A stretch of 64,000 bases of DNA, from assembly GCA_002796755.1 (NCBI GenBank), contig PHFE01000086.1:1050777-1114776 (forward strand), given 5' to 3'. A model generated the notes under the pieces. That model saw only the letters and a list, made by a program, of their open reading frames with translations, had not been told where the DNA came from and searched no databases. Shown here in pieces: positions 54,890 through 64,000 of the stretch. The DNA comes from Paracorniculantispora psalliotae (lineage: Eukaryota > Ascomycota > Sordariomycetes > Hypocreales > Cordycipitaceae). Made by a program: the position numbers and the translations under genes. Each line of letters starts with the position of its first letter. Position 1 is the stretch's first letter.

Positions 54890-57103
54890 GGTATAACAAA
54901 AATTGGAAGAAAGGCTTTTGTTGGAAGGCTGCTCTGCTCTGTGGGAATGTTGGTCGTTGAGGCCCCAAGTCGAATTCTGGCTGGGGATCCTCGACTCTTT
55001 AAATGACGTCCGAGTTGGTGATGTAAACTGACCAGCCCACGTCCGTCCCGTCTCCCGCTTTCTGGGAAGAACGCTCCAAGTGTACCGCTCATATGATTTC
55101 GAATGCAATGCGTATCCACCGTGGCTTCGGGCACCACCCCCAAGCCTCAGTCACAATTTGATGCTGAATGTTTGCTCATTCTGCAGGGGTCGCCATCCGT
55201 GCTGACTGCAGCCTTCTGAAGCACTCTACACCGAGAGCTTTTCCCGCTACTATTGAAGCGAATTTGTCAGATCGGAATCTTGCTGCCGTTTGGTATTTCC
55301 CATCAAGTTCAATTTCTGTGCTTCGGTCCCCTCGATGGCGGGACGGGCGCTCCCAAAGCTGATCGTCGGGTACCAAAACCTCGTCGCTGGGAGACAACGT
55401 CGCACAACGGCTGTCAAAATTCTCGGGTACCCCATAGCTTTGTGCTACCATTCGCGAGTGGAGAAAGATATCGGTCAGCCGTTTGATGCACGGCTGCAAT
55501 AATATCGCAGCGACGGAGAGGGAACCAGTTGGCAACGCGGGAAGCAGTCGATGGCGGCTGCAGTTTCAGAACGGAAAGCAAACTGGCAATCGATCCATAG
55601 CGGTGTGCCAAGGAAACTCGCAAAGACGCAGACAAAAAGCTTTGCAGGTTTAATTTGCGCCATGTCAAGTGAGCGAAATTTTGTGGCGTGCGCAAATGCA
55701 TGCGGCTACCCGCGTCAGAACAAAAGCCATTTGCAAGAGTCCGCGAGAGGCCTAGGCCACGACCTGCCAACCAAACGCCCGGTTCCAAAACAGCCACCAG
55801 AGCGCACTATACATGCCGCTTTCGAAGCTTGAGCCAGATGCGAGTCTGTGAGTCTCGTGTTGACGCTCAATCGGTGGTGCGAGCGCGCGTGGTTTGCTTC
55901 TAGAGCTGCAGGATTAACCAATGAAGAGGCCGCTACTACCGAGAGCGACTTGTTTTCTGTCATTTTCAGCGGCTAATAACATATTCACTCGTCTAGAGCA
56001 CTCATCACGTTATCCAGCCCCCATCCTGAACTACTCAGAGTGTTCGGACGTAGCCTGGGGAAATGGGCGTTGACGCAGGCCGCCGAGATTAGTTGCCACT
56101 CTCCCGCATGATAACTAACATGTCAGATTAACTGATGACGGGAATCGTATGTATATACCACGTTTCAATTGTTTCGCACTATAGTCATCATTGCAGCAGT
56201 CAAGGTGCTCCGAGGTGTCTTGCTCCAAAGCATTATAATCGAATCTACGTATATTCTTCACAGTATGTCTACCCACGCGCTTTATCTAGTAATAAAACGT
56301 TTATCTTGGAAATATGTAAAAGTTTCATGTGGGTGAAATATTACCACGTCACTATCGGCCGACGCATTTCGACGGATACCGTAGCCAGCCAAATTGACGT
56401 TTGCGCCCGTGAGGTTGGGGCTTGTTTGTCTGTCTCTGATCGGCTGCATGCATAGTTTAGCTGTAGTTTGTCTGCGCCAGCCCAGCGTCGGCAGACTGCA
56501 CCTGAGCAGAATTTCTAGCTAAAAATAACACCCATCGCATCAGAATCATTTTGTAAATGTGATGTGACGGCGCAAAACCTCCGGCAATGTGCGCTGAACT
56601 ATGGGCACGGCGCTGGTAACGGTAATAAGTCGTGCTACTGATTTGATCGGCAAGCCTAATAAACATTTTTTTGGTCCTATTTCGATCGATGAATTTGCTT
56701 TTGGCTTTTGTCATCGATCTCTAGTATTAGTTATGCGTTGGCGAGCAAACAACATGATGGGCTATGCTGCGGATGCCTGCACACCGGTCGCACTCGAGCC
56801 AGTTCCAGAACATGGTTCCAAAAGGGGGGGAGGGCAGGACAACGTATTTCGTTCAAATCAGCTAGTTCGCACCTCCCGCTTCATTCTTCTCGCTTGTATT
56901 GCCCCTTTTCGGATTACGCGTACTTGAGATGTGATGGGCACACGCAACCACACGGTCGGGAGGGTTGGCGCTAGCAATGCAACCTTCACGTACGTGTGAT
57001 AAGGCAGACGTGCGCGCATCACTGTGATTCGGGAAGAGAAAACAAGGAAAAGGCAAAATAAAATGGATTGGTTGCGAAAGCAGGCTCTGCGCTCTGTACT
57101 AAA
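54890..57103. other. Intergenic stretch, no supported gene
   Basis: 2.2 kb between two minus-strand genes. The leader of the pseudokinase gene is at the left. Open frames up to 127 codons show no motif. Confidence 0.5.
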
Positions 57104-58222
57104 TTACAAATCCTGTGTCGTCTTATTCCAGTTATCTGGATTTGCGAGCTCTTGTGCTACTACCTCTTCTGGGTGCCTCCCAACACCAGAGTAGTCCACC
57201 ACTGTCCCATTCTCAACATGCATTCTCTTGCTCGTCATGGGTAGGAATCTATCGAAAGCCCAATCTCGAATCTTTGTAAAATTGCGACACATGTGAATGC
57301 TTCGTATATCTGGTTCGGCGATTTTGGTCCGCGGGTTCCATCGGTATGGGATTGCGCTGACGTCGGCGGAACAGGTGAGGGACTCGCGTATCGTTTCGAT
57401 GCAGTGGTCTAAACGTTCAATAATGTAAGCTTCCTGCAAATTAATCTTCGACCGATAGAGCAACTTACCCAGATGCGACCACGCCAAGAAGTCGATAGAT
57501 CCGTCTTCGCGAATTATGGACGAGTTGTAGCGCTTAGGATAGATATTTTTGCGTAGTTGATTCTGCATTCTTAGTCTTATGTCGTCGTTGAGAAGAAGGC
57601 GACTTACCAGACAGTGCAACTGATGGAATACGTCGAGGCCAACAACGTATTCCTTCTCGAAGCCAGTAATCGGCGCATGTTCCGTGCTGTTGATTAGTTT
57701 ACGGGCGGAATCCTCGTCAATCCGAATGGCCATTCCCTCTAAAGTAGTATCAGCAACTTGTTTCCCAGTGTGTACTTCCGGCCGGGGCTTATACTCACTG
57801 CTGTACATATCCTGCCACATTCGATCTTTCTCATCATCGGGCCAGCCTTGGTAGGGGCTTTTTGCATTCAAGAAAGCCATTTTAAAGACTGTGGGTACAT
57901 TCTCTATGGCTTCAAGCGCCGGTGCTGAGGTTCAAGATTAGTGTTTCGGGTGGACGCCAGGATCGAGTGTCGGCGACGTACAAAACTGCTCGAAGTTTGC
58001 AGACTGGCTGAGGCGCAATTGTTGCAGCGACAGTGGATATACGGCTTGGAAAATGGCTAAAGACGACAAGAAAAAATTGAGAATTAGTGATAGCCCCAAA
58101 ATCATGGATTTGTACCCTGGAGCCTTTGTCTTCTCGTCAAAGAGGCGTGGCTCATGGCCAGACAACAACGGTCGCGCATCTGCGCCATCACTTGACTGTC
58201 TGTATTCTTCGGTTGTTAACAT
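57104..58222 (-). CDS. UstYa-like oxidase (DUF3328)
   Basis: Predicted 298-aa type II membrane protein from exons 58222-57982, 57924-57799, 57738-57608, 57562-57469 and 57408-57104. The cytosolic N-terminus precedes one membrane segment (SMILGLSLILNFFLSSLAIF, about 40-58). The lumenal domain has both HxxHC motifs of the family: HQLHC at 161-165 and HLDHC at 196-200. The second forms only when the 60-nt intron 57409-57468 is removed, strong support for that splice. UstYa proteins cyclise or oxidise RiPP precursors such as ustiloxin and other fungal metabolites; the substrate here is unknown. Introns 2-4 (60, 45 and 60 nt) are multiples of three without stops. No repeat-type RiPP precursor was found nearby. 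Confidence 0.88.
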
Positions 58223-59000
58223 GGCGATCGAATAAATGTCTTAATCTCCTTTTTTCGTAAAAGCAAGTCAAAATTGATGGCGACTTACATTAGCCCTATG
58301 TATCTTGTTGGTGGCGACTCCTTCGACGCAAGGCTACGCTAACCATCCGCTTAGCCAGCCGGGCGCCGGCTAATGCACTTTGTCACAGCAGGTGACGTCC
58401 GCTTGGGGATATTCTTGCATGCCCTATTTCGGGGCATCCTTTCCAACACGAGGATCCTAAGCCTCGAACATAGCCTCGTTGTCTCCTGGCCTTGTAGCCT
58501 CAGTAATATCCGCCGGGCGCAACGGCCGCCGGCGCGCGATGACCCAAGCACAGCGCAAACTGCTGATTATTCCCTGGCCGGGTCAAGCGGCGCTTGCTTT
58601 CAGCGGTTACTTGCAGAAATGTCAATGCAAAGCAGAATGTCTTTCCACTTGCAATTGGCGTATGCACAGCATTCCCATTTCGGATGGGGAGTCCGGGTAT
58701 GCGGCAACTGTGTGGTTGTCACACTTGGATGCGGCTTGGCGTGTGAAGTCTTCTTGGTGTAGCGCATGTCTCCGTCCAGCCAACTCACGAGGTCACATAC
58801 GACTGTTTAAACCAAAAAAGAGCCTATATTCAGTAAGACGCCTCGAGAGATGAAATATGTCACTGCATTGAGGAACGAGCGCATGTGTGGTGGTGTGCTG
58901 GGCTGGATTCGGAAGCAGGCCCATGTATAAAAGGCAGAGAACGGCAGCTTTTCAATACTGATTTTTGATTACATCCTTATTACCTCAATCAATACTCAAA
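58223..59000. other. Intergenic stretch, promoter of small secreted gene
   Basis: No gene is recognised. A TATAAAA at 58926-58932 lies 69 bp before the ATG at 59001. Confidence 0.55.
58926..58932 (+). promoter_or_regulatory. TATA box
   Basis: TATAAAA upstream of the small secreted protein; the spacing (69 bp to ATG) is usual. Confidence 0.5.
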
Positions 59001-59333
59001 ATGAATTTTCTCTTCTACTCTTTCGTCACCTTTGTCGCAGGTATCGCTGCAGTCGCTGCAGCACCTGTTGCAGCTGAGCTGCCTAGAGCCATTGATGCAG
59101 ACGCAGGCGACGTCATTGTTGCCTGGGGCGAGCCAAAAGGGTAAGCTGTTCTGTTACATGATTCATATATCACATCATAGCTAATTTTCCAAAAAAGACA
59201 CAATTAGCACCCTGGCAGAGCGGTGTGGTGACTGTGGTGATTTACAGAACGCACCAGGGCGCATACCTTCTGTCAGAATGCCAAATGAAGCTCAGAAAGC
59301 TCAACATATTAAAACAGTCATTACAATAGATTA
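59001..59333 (+). CDS. Small secreted protein, 47 aa unspliced or about 90 aa spliced
   Basis: The ATG at 59001 follows a TATA box and a CAAA-rich leader. It opens a signal peptide (MNFLFYSFVTFVAGIAAVAA), then APVAAELPRAIDADAGDVIV and AWGEPKG. Read without splicing, a TAA ends the protein after 47 residues (59142-59144). The stop overlaps a good donor (GG|gtaagc at 59142). A branch-like gctaat and an AG at about 59208 allow a spliced form that adds a Cys pair (AERCGDCGDLQ) and ends at a TAA near 59333. Another AG slightly upstream ends at once. The end given is for the spliced form. Either form looks like a small secreted protein; I cannot assign a family. Confidence 0.5.
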
Positions 59334-60594
59334 ATATCAGAGCCTACCTCAATTAAGATACTCTCTCCTAACTGTTATTACTGTAGCGTGAGGTATAACT
59401 CCGCAAGATTTGATATGACTCTGTCTATGTCGCTGGTTACTCCCTCAACTCAGCCTTCTAGCTTTGAGTCGCTATTCTGCAATGCATCACTTAATAACAT
59501 AATAAATACATGTTTAATGCGAACAGAGTCCATTTGAATTGTATTTCCCATCGATGGTGACTTGTGACGTACGCCATTTGCTCCTGCGCGTTGTTCGGCT
59601 TTCGCACGCAAAACGGGCTCACTTCACGTGTTCAGAACCAAATCCGGTTCTCCCAGTAGGAAATATTCCGAGAGAATCCTTTTCGGAAAAGTCAGTAGCC
59701 GACTCTACAGAATATGCCTCGTAATGGAATTTTGGCTGTGGCGACAGAGATCGTGGATCTTTGCCCGACTGTCGCCCAGCAGTTTACAGTGGTTCGGCAT
59801 ATTTTCGTCTGTCTTCTCAGCGACGCCTTTTCAGTAAACGAGAGATCCGTATCTGATGGCATATGAGCTATTGGTTCAATTCGTCATTGGTATCCCAGTG
59901 CGTCCCGGTTTCGCTCCCAGTGTGGCTTGTAGGGCTCGGGTGACGGCTGAGTGCCCGTGTATTACGCCCTACGAGGCGTCAGGATTCAGCTCGCCTTACG
60001 TACAAGGCTGTATTTCCGGTGTAATCTCGGTGTATGGCACACTTTCCCACGAGGCCGGGTTCTGCCTACAGTTCGTATTTGGCCCTTACTGAGCCTTACA
60101 CTTAGCCTGAATGTAAGGCGTTTACAATTCTGGGTCCGTTTTAGCCCAGTTAGGTATGAAGATGCATCGGCGCATTTGAGAAGTGACCGGTCGTTCGCCC
60201 CTTCATCATAAAATGCCCGGACAAGAGACGCGCGCGTTTGAATTGGGGTGAAACGACAGGAAAAAATTGGAGTGTGGAGGTTACTCCTGGTCTGAGGATC
60301 ACCTGCAGAAAGCTGGGAAACACACGATGGCAGTTTGATCCAGCGTCCATATTTATGTGCCTTTCAAAGAGCATGGTTCGCGCTTTTAGTGGATAAGTAA
60401 ACCATGCATAATGCAAACATAAAAAATTATACATATTTCTGCTTCCTTCAATTGGCCTCTCGGCTTTCAGTCAGAGGAGACATCACCACGTAGGCTGGGG
60501 CAGCTCGTGGCCGCTAGAACCCACCAGACCAATTAGAGCTTCACATTCGCGCCTTGTCGCCACAAAAAGATAGTGGATAATTAGGAACAAAAGC
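59334..60594. other. Intergenic stretch, no supported gene
   Basis: No family motif. 59900-60140 has several partly palindromic GTAAGGC/GCCTTAC words, which might mark a degraded element, but no terminal repeats or target duplication could be defined. Confidence 0.45.
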
Positions 60595-60600
60595 AAAAAA
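60595..60600 (-). terminator. Pol III T-run terminator
   Basis: Six T residues on the minus strand lie 26 nt after the 3' end of the tRNA, the usual RNA polymerase III stop signal. Confidence 0.7.
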
Positions 60601-60625
60601 GAGGACAGCCGAATGGCTGGTGTTC

Positions 60626-60698
60626 CTCCCCCAGGAAGGCTCGAACTTCCGACCTTTAGATTAACAGTCTAACGCTCTACCAACTAAGCCATAGGGGA
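60626..60698 (-). tRNA. tRNA-Asn (GTT)
   Basis: The 73-nt minus-strand sequence folds into a standard cloverleaf without an intron. The acceptor stem TCCCCTA pairs with TGGGGGA (one G-U). The D arm is GCTTAGTTGGTAGAGC, the anticodon arm TTAGA-CTGTTAA-TCTAA, and the T arm GGAAG-TTCGAGC-CTTCC. The loop places GTT at the anticodon, reading AAC/AAT for Asn. The T-loop matches the RNA polymerase III B box. The CCA end is not encoded, as expected in eukaryotes. Confidence 0.95.
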
Positions 60699-61357
60699 CG
60701 GTCTTTATTGAAGTTCCAAGTCACTAATTGCAGTATATGAGTGTAATGATGAACTGTGGAAAAATCTAGCCAACTGGCCTTCTGGGTCGGCTGAGCTGGG
60801 AATCTATCGATTTTTGAACCGGGAAGCGTAAAGGCCACCTTGAGAATTTTTGGCCTTTCTTCAAGATAATCTCTGCAGCCTGCTAGACCCCCTGCCCTCT
60901 CAATCTTGCCTTGGCTTTGCGCACCTCCAAGCTGACTCTGCTGCAGCGTCTCCAAGCCTGGCCAATTCGTGGAGTGACGCAAAATCGGGTCGAAAGTCCA
61001 GTTTCATGTTCCGTCCAATTACATGTATGCCCACTAAAATGCAAATTTCGTACGATTATTCTGATTGAGCTCCATCTTCAATTCTAATATATTTCCAGTT
61101 TAGAGACAATTTAACCAATCTTACTGGGGGTATGAGTAGTAGCACCATGAAGTAAAACACAGTAGCTTGTCTCCATCTTCACTTCAAGGCACAAAAATGT
61201 GATAAAAACGGTGAAATTCCACTAGATTGCAATTTGTCTATATACTGTGTCTAATAACATGATTGTATGTACATTCTGTTGCGGCATGTTATAATTTGAA
61301 AGAGGTCTGCCCTCGGTATGGCGAAGCTCCTCAGATCTACCAAGACCCGCCCACGCT
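60699..61357. other. Intergenic stretch, no supported gene
   Basis: AT-rich upstream region of the tRNA and 3' side of the thaumatin-like gene. Nothing else is recognised. Confidence 0.55.
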
Positions 61358-62375
61358 TTAGGAAGGACCGTGCTGGTCGAATGCGCCGCATTCATTACCG
61401 AGACAGCAGGTAACCAAGCCGCTGGTGCAATCACCGTTCATGTTGTTGGCCAAGTTGTCATCGGGGTAAGTGTAACCACCACCGGGGTAGTGGCAGGGAG
61501 CGAAGAATTGCGTCGGGCCGACGTCACCTCGCTTGGGGCGCTGGGGGTTTCTGCATGCACCTTGACCGTTGTTGTCCTACATGAATCTTGTTAGTAACAG
61601 GCTTGTGATGCTTATAAATTTGGTTTTACTTACAGGGCAGGAGTTCATTTTCCAGAGATCCTTTCCACATCCAGTCAGATGGTTGTAGCCGCCTGCACCG
61701 AAGGCACCGCAAACGCAGACAGCTGGGAGAGTGAAGCCGTTACTGGAAAAATAGTTGTTAGTTGAAATTCAACCTTTAACAAGGTTTTTTGAGATGAAGA
61801 AAGAAAAACTTACACATAGCTAATGTTAATGTCGAAGATGTAGTTGCCGTTGTTGTACTGATCTATGTAGCTGAACTCAACCTGAGACTCATCTCCCGTG
61901 ATAAGAGAGCTATTTTTCGTTAGTAGGCAGTTCATAGAGTTTTCCATCTAGTTCACACTCACTAGCCAGCCTGGTTGAAGGCTATATTTCCGTTGTATCC
62001 TTTGGGGATCTCAAAACCGACCCAGTTGTATCTGGGAATGTTTCCAGCGGGAATCTTGCCTCCTCGGGGAGTCGGCGATCCCCAGCCCTCAACGTGAACA
62101 GTGCTGACATCGGCCTGTCCATGGAGAGCAAGAAGAGAAATCGTCCAGTAATCAGGGCCGCCATTGGCAGCCTTGTTGTTCACCTGAGGAGGTGCAGTGG
62201 GCTTGGGTAGATCCAGCGCACCACCATGGGCAATACCCAGGGGAAGGTGAGATCTAATCTCAGCGATATCAGTCTCAGCAGGAGAAGATGCGGTCTTGCT
62301 CGGAACTCCAGAGTCCACCGGACTGGCAGTCACGGCAGCAGCCATGGCGGCCATGGCAAAAATTGAGAAGCGCAT
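61358..62375 (-). CDS. Secreted thaumatin/osmotin-like Cys-rich protein
   Basis: Predicted 278 aa from exons 62375-61963, 61909-61814, 61742-61634 and 61576-61358; the frame closes exactly. A signal peptide (MRFSIFAMAAMAAAVTASP) precedes a Pro-rich linker. A beta-rich region follows (TISLLALHGQADVSTVHVEG, NWVGFEIPKGYNGNIAF, then QVEFSYIDQYNNGNYIFDIN). The C-terminal part has about ten Cys: LPAVCVCGAFGAGGYN, LTGCGKDLWKMNSCP, GACRNPQ, FFAPCHYPGGGYTYPDDN and CTSGLVTCCLGNECG. The Asp-Ile-Asn-Ile-Ser-Tyr-Val strand leading into the GC...DL...CP...C...FFAPC...YTYPDD order resembles fungal thaumatin-like proteins, which bind or cut beta-glucan. That assignment is moderate. A TATA-like TATAAATA lies 82 bp upstream. 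Confidence 0.72.
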
Positions 62376-62456
62376 TGTCTTGTCTGCTACTCGGTGCTTA
62401 TACCGTTGGATTGATTTGGCTTGTATTCGTTTCGCGACTTCGGGGGATAATGTTAC

Positions 62457-62464
62457 TATTTATA
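62457..62464 (-). promoter_or_regulatory. TATA box
   Basis: TATAAATA on the minus strand, 82 bp upstream of the thaumatin-like start codon. Confidence 0.5.
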
Positions 62465-64000
62465 CATTTCTACGCTCACCATTCTTCAGAGATTCTGCGG
62501 CGATTTCAGGGCTAGCGGAGTTGACAGACGCAATGCTAAACTAGTTCCGTCATATCGGCAGGTCAATACTGTTTAGGGAACTTGCTCCTATATTGTACAT
62601 TCGTTGTAATCCGGCAGGAAGTAAACTCGGAGCAAAGGGCCACCAGGATTGCGGCTGCCAAGGGTGCCAGCCGTGCCTCTGTTGCGTCTGTACCCCACGT
62701 AAGACGATGCACTACTGAAGAGGCCGGCATACGGTAAATTTCGGTTTCATTTCCACAATATGTCCAATTCTGTTCATTGCATGCCAGCCCTCTACCGCAA
62801 AGCATTCTTGCGACAGGCACAGGCACGGGGTGGACAGGAGCTCTCGTGAGAATTCTCTTTCGTATGAGGCTTTCCTCTGCGTAGAAGCTAATAATGAGAG
62901 GATTCATAAAATTTTCATCTTGATCCAATTGAGCGTGGTTTGGTGGGCTTCGGTAGTCTGCAGTAACGTAAGGGCAGTGGTCGCTTCCAACTCCGCCTAC
63001 TGCACGTGGCCTCCCAACAGCGAATGGCATTACAGAACTCACACATATTTTCATCGATCGATGCTGCAGTTCTGAAGAATCCCAATAAAATAGAGAATAA
63101 GCGGCGTATGGAATTTTGACATAGCGCTCCGTGGCACCTGCCAGCATATCGCTGGTGTGGTGTGAGGACGACGGTTTAGGTCGCTTGCCGCGCCGGCGGC
63201 ACATCTGCCTTATATCAGATTCTCAAATCGATCAACAGGTACGCCTTCCTTGTTTTCGGTCCTTTAACCCGCAAAAAGAACTCTTTCGGGCACATTAGCG
63301 TACTCCTGCAGCGACGAGGCTGCAGGGTACGAAGACGCGGTACACGCCGGTCTTGATCCTACGCAAGAGCGCTAACATGTCTACCGATCCTGCAAACGCT
63401 TGAAATGGGGGAAACAGGGCAAAGCGTAGGATTGCGAGTTATATTGGCCGAGAAAGTCTTCAGGATGAATCCTGATGGCTATATTTCCCCGATTTCCATC
63501 TTTCTCTTCCTATATGTTCCGTGCTAGCTGCAAAAATGCAGTTCCAAATTGTTCGAGCCCCATCGTGTCCGGTAGTAACAGCCCCCATTTCATGGGTCAT
63601 GTGTTACACATCTAGACAATTTTCCAGGCAAATTGAAAAAAAAATATAATTTTCCCCGGAACTTTAAAGTTGACGATGCCCAAATTTGGAGCGAATTCCT
63701 TTATCAAAGTCAGCTTAGCTTGATCCCTCATCCAGAGACAGTCCATTCACTTCTGAGAGTCTGCTCTATTTTGAGACGCACTCACGAGCATATCCAATAA
63801 GAAAAAGTTATGAACGACTTCATTAAGCTCTATAGTCAATTTCAATTTTCACGTAGTTGCAGGAACATAACCGAATATTGTCCAATATGATCATCTTGCG
63901 GAAACACCTAATCCTCCCGACAAGCCAAGGCTGACTGATTGAGGCGCGATCACGAGCACACAGACCAAATGGATACTCTGTATCCCTCGGTCTAAGAGAG
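62465..64000. other. Right-end stretch, no confident gene
   Basis: A 213-codon minus-strand frame at 62563-63204 has no signal peptide, motif or splice support. From 63240 to the window end nothing is recognised. A gene starting beyond the edge cannot be excluded. Confidence 0.45.

Noticed and set aside
53960..55006. 348-codon plus-strand frame
   Set aside because: Antisense shadow of the pseudokinase gene, Val/Arg/His-rich and without motifs.
59900..60140. Partly palindromic GTAAGGC/GCCTTAC words suggesting a small transposon remnant
   Set aside because: No terminal inverted repeats or target-site duplication could be defined by eye.
62563..63204. 213-codon minus-strand frame
   Set aside because: No signal peptide, domain or codon bias stands out; length alone is not enough in this base composition.

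Overview
The window is nuclear DNA of a filamentous ascomycete (Pezizomycotina). The small introns of 45-170 nt with GTANGT-type donors and CTAA/CTGA-type branch points, TATA boxes 47-90 bp before several start codons, a SET-domain ASH1-like protein, SFH5, a UstYa-type protein and F-box proteins all fit a Sordariomycete, probably Hypocreales; the exact taxon is inference. No bacterial operon, CRISPR array, rRNA or intact transposon is visible. One assembly gap of 96 Ns lies at 16413-16508.

Layout. 1-8.2 kb has no recognisable gene. 8.2-11.1 kb: a SAM methyltransferase and, converging on it, a SHB17-like sugar bisphosphatase with an 871-nt first intron. 13.8-17.6 kb: a small conserved-looking protein, a 604-aa F-box protein and an unusual protein ending in tandem CCFSD-type octapeptides. 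18.5-26.3 kb is accessory or secretory in flavour: a secreted TAP-type serine hydrolase, a Ser-rich secreted protein, a GFA-domain protein tail-to-tail with a FAD monooxygenase, and a secreted NlpC/P60 hydrolase. 28-39 kb is mostly core eukaryotic: a small coiled-coil membrane protein, Ubp6/USP14, ARPC4, an RRM protein whose reading frame is broken by a single TAG, a secreted double-psi beta-barrel protein, and SFH5. 39.5-53.5 kb: a second F-box protein, an ASH1-type H3K36 methyltransferase with a lysine-rich tail, a Cys-rich membrane-like protein, and a PFA5-type palmitoyltransferase with a DHLC active site. 53.7-64 kb: a kinase-fold protein lacking catalytic residues, a UstYa-like oxidase, a small secreted protein, tRNA-Asn(GTT), and a secreted thaumatin-like protein.

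How they fit together. Housekeeping genes for proteasome-linked deubiquitination, actin nucleation, phosphoinositide transfer, chromatin and palmitoylation sit beside lineage-variable secreted or enzymatic genes in TATA-bearing, loosely packed stretches. I see no convincing biosynthetic gene cluster: the UstYa homologue stands alone, with no visible repeat-type RiPP precursor near it. The strongest oddities are the TAG inside the RRM gene (a candidate for A-to-I edited stop, nonsense allele or assembly error), the octapeptide Cys protein, the pseudokinase, the UstYa gene whose three internal introns are all frame-preserving and stop-free, and the SPKK/TPKK-rich tail of the ASH1 homologue. All exon structures were assigned by eye from splice signals and family knowledge, not from transcripts.
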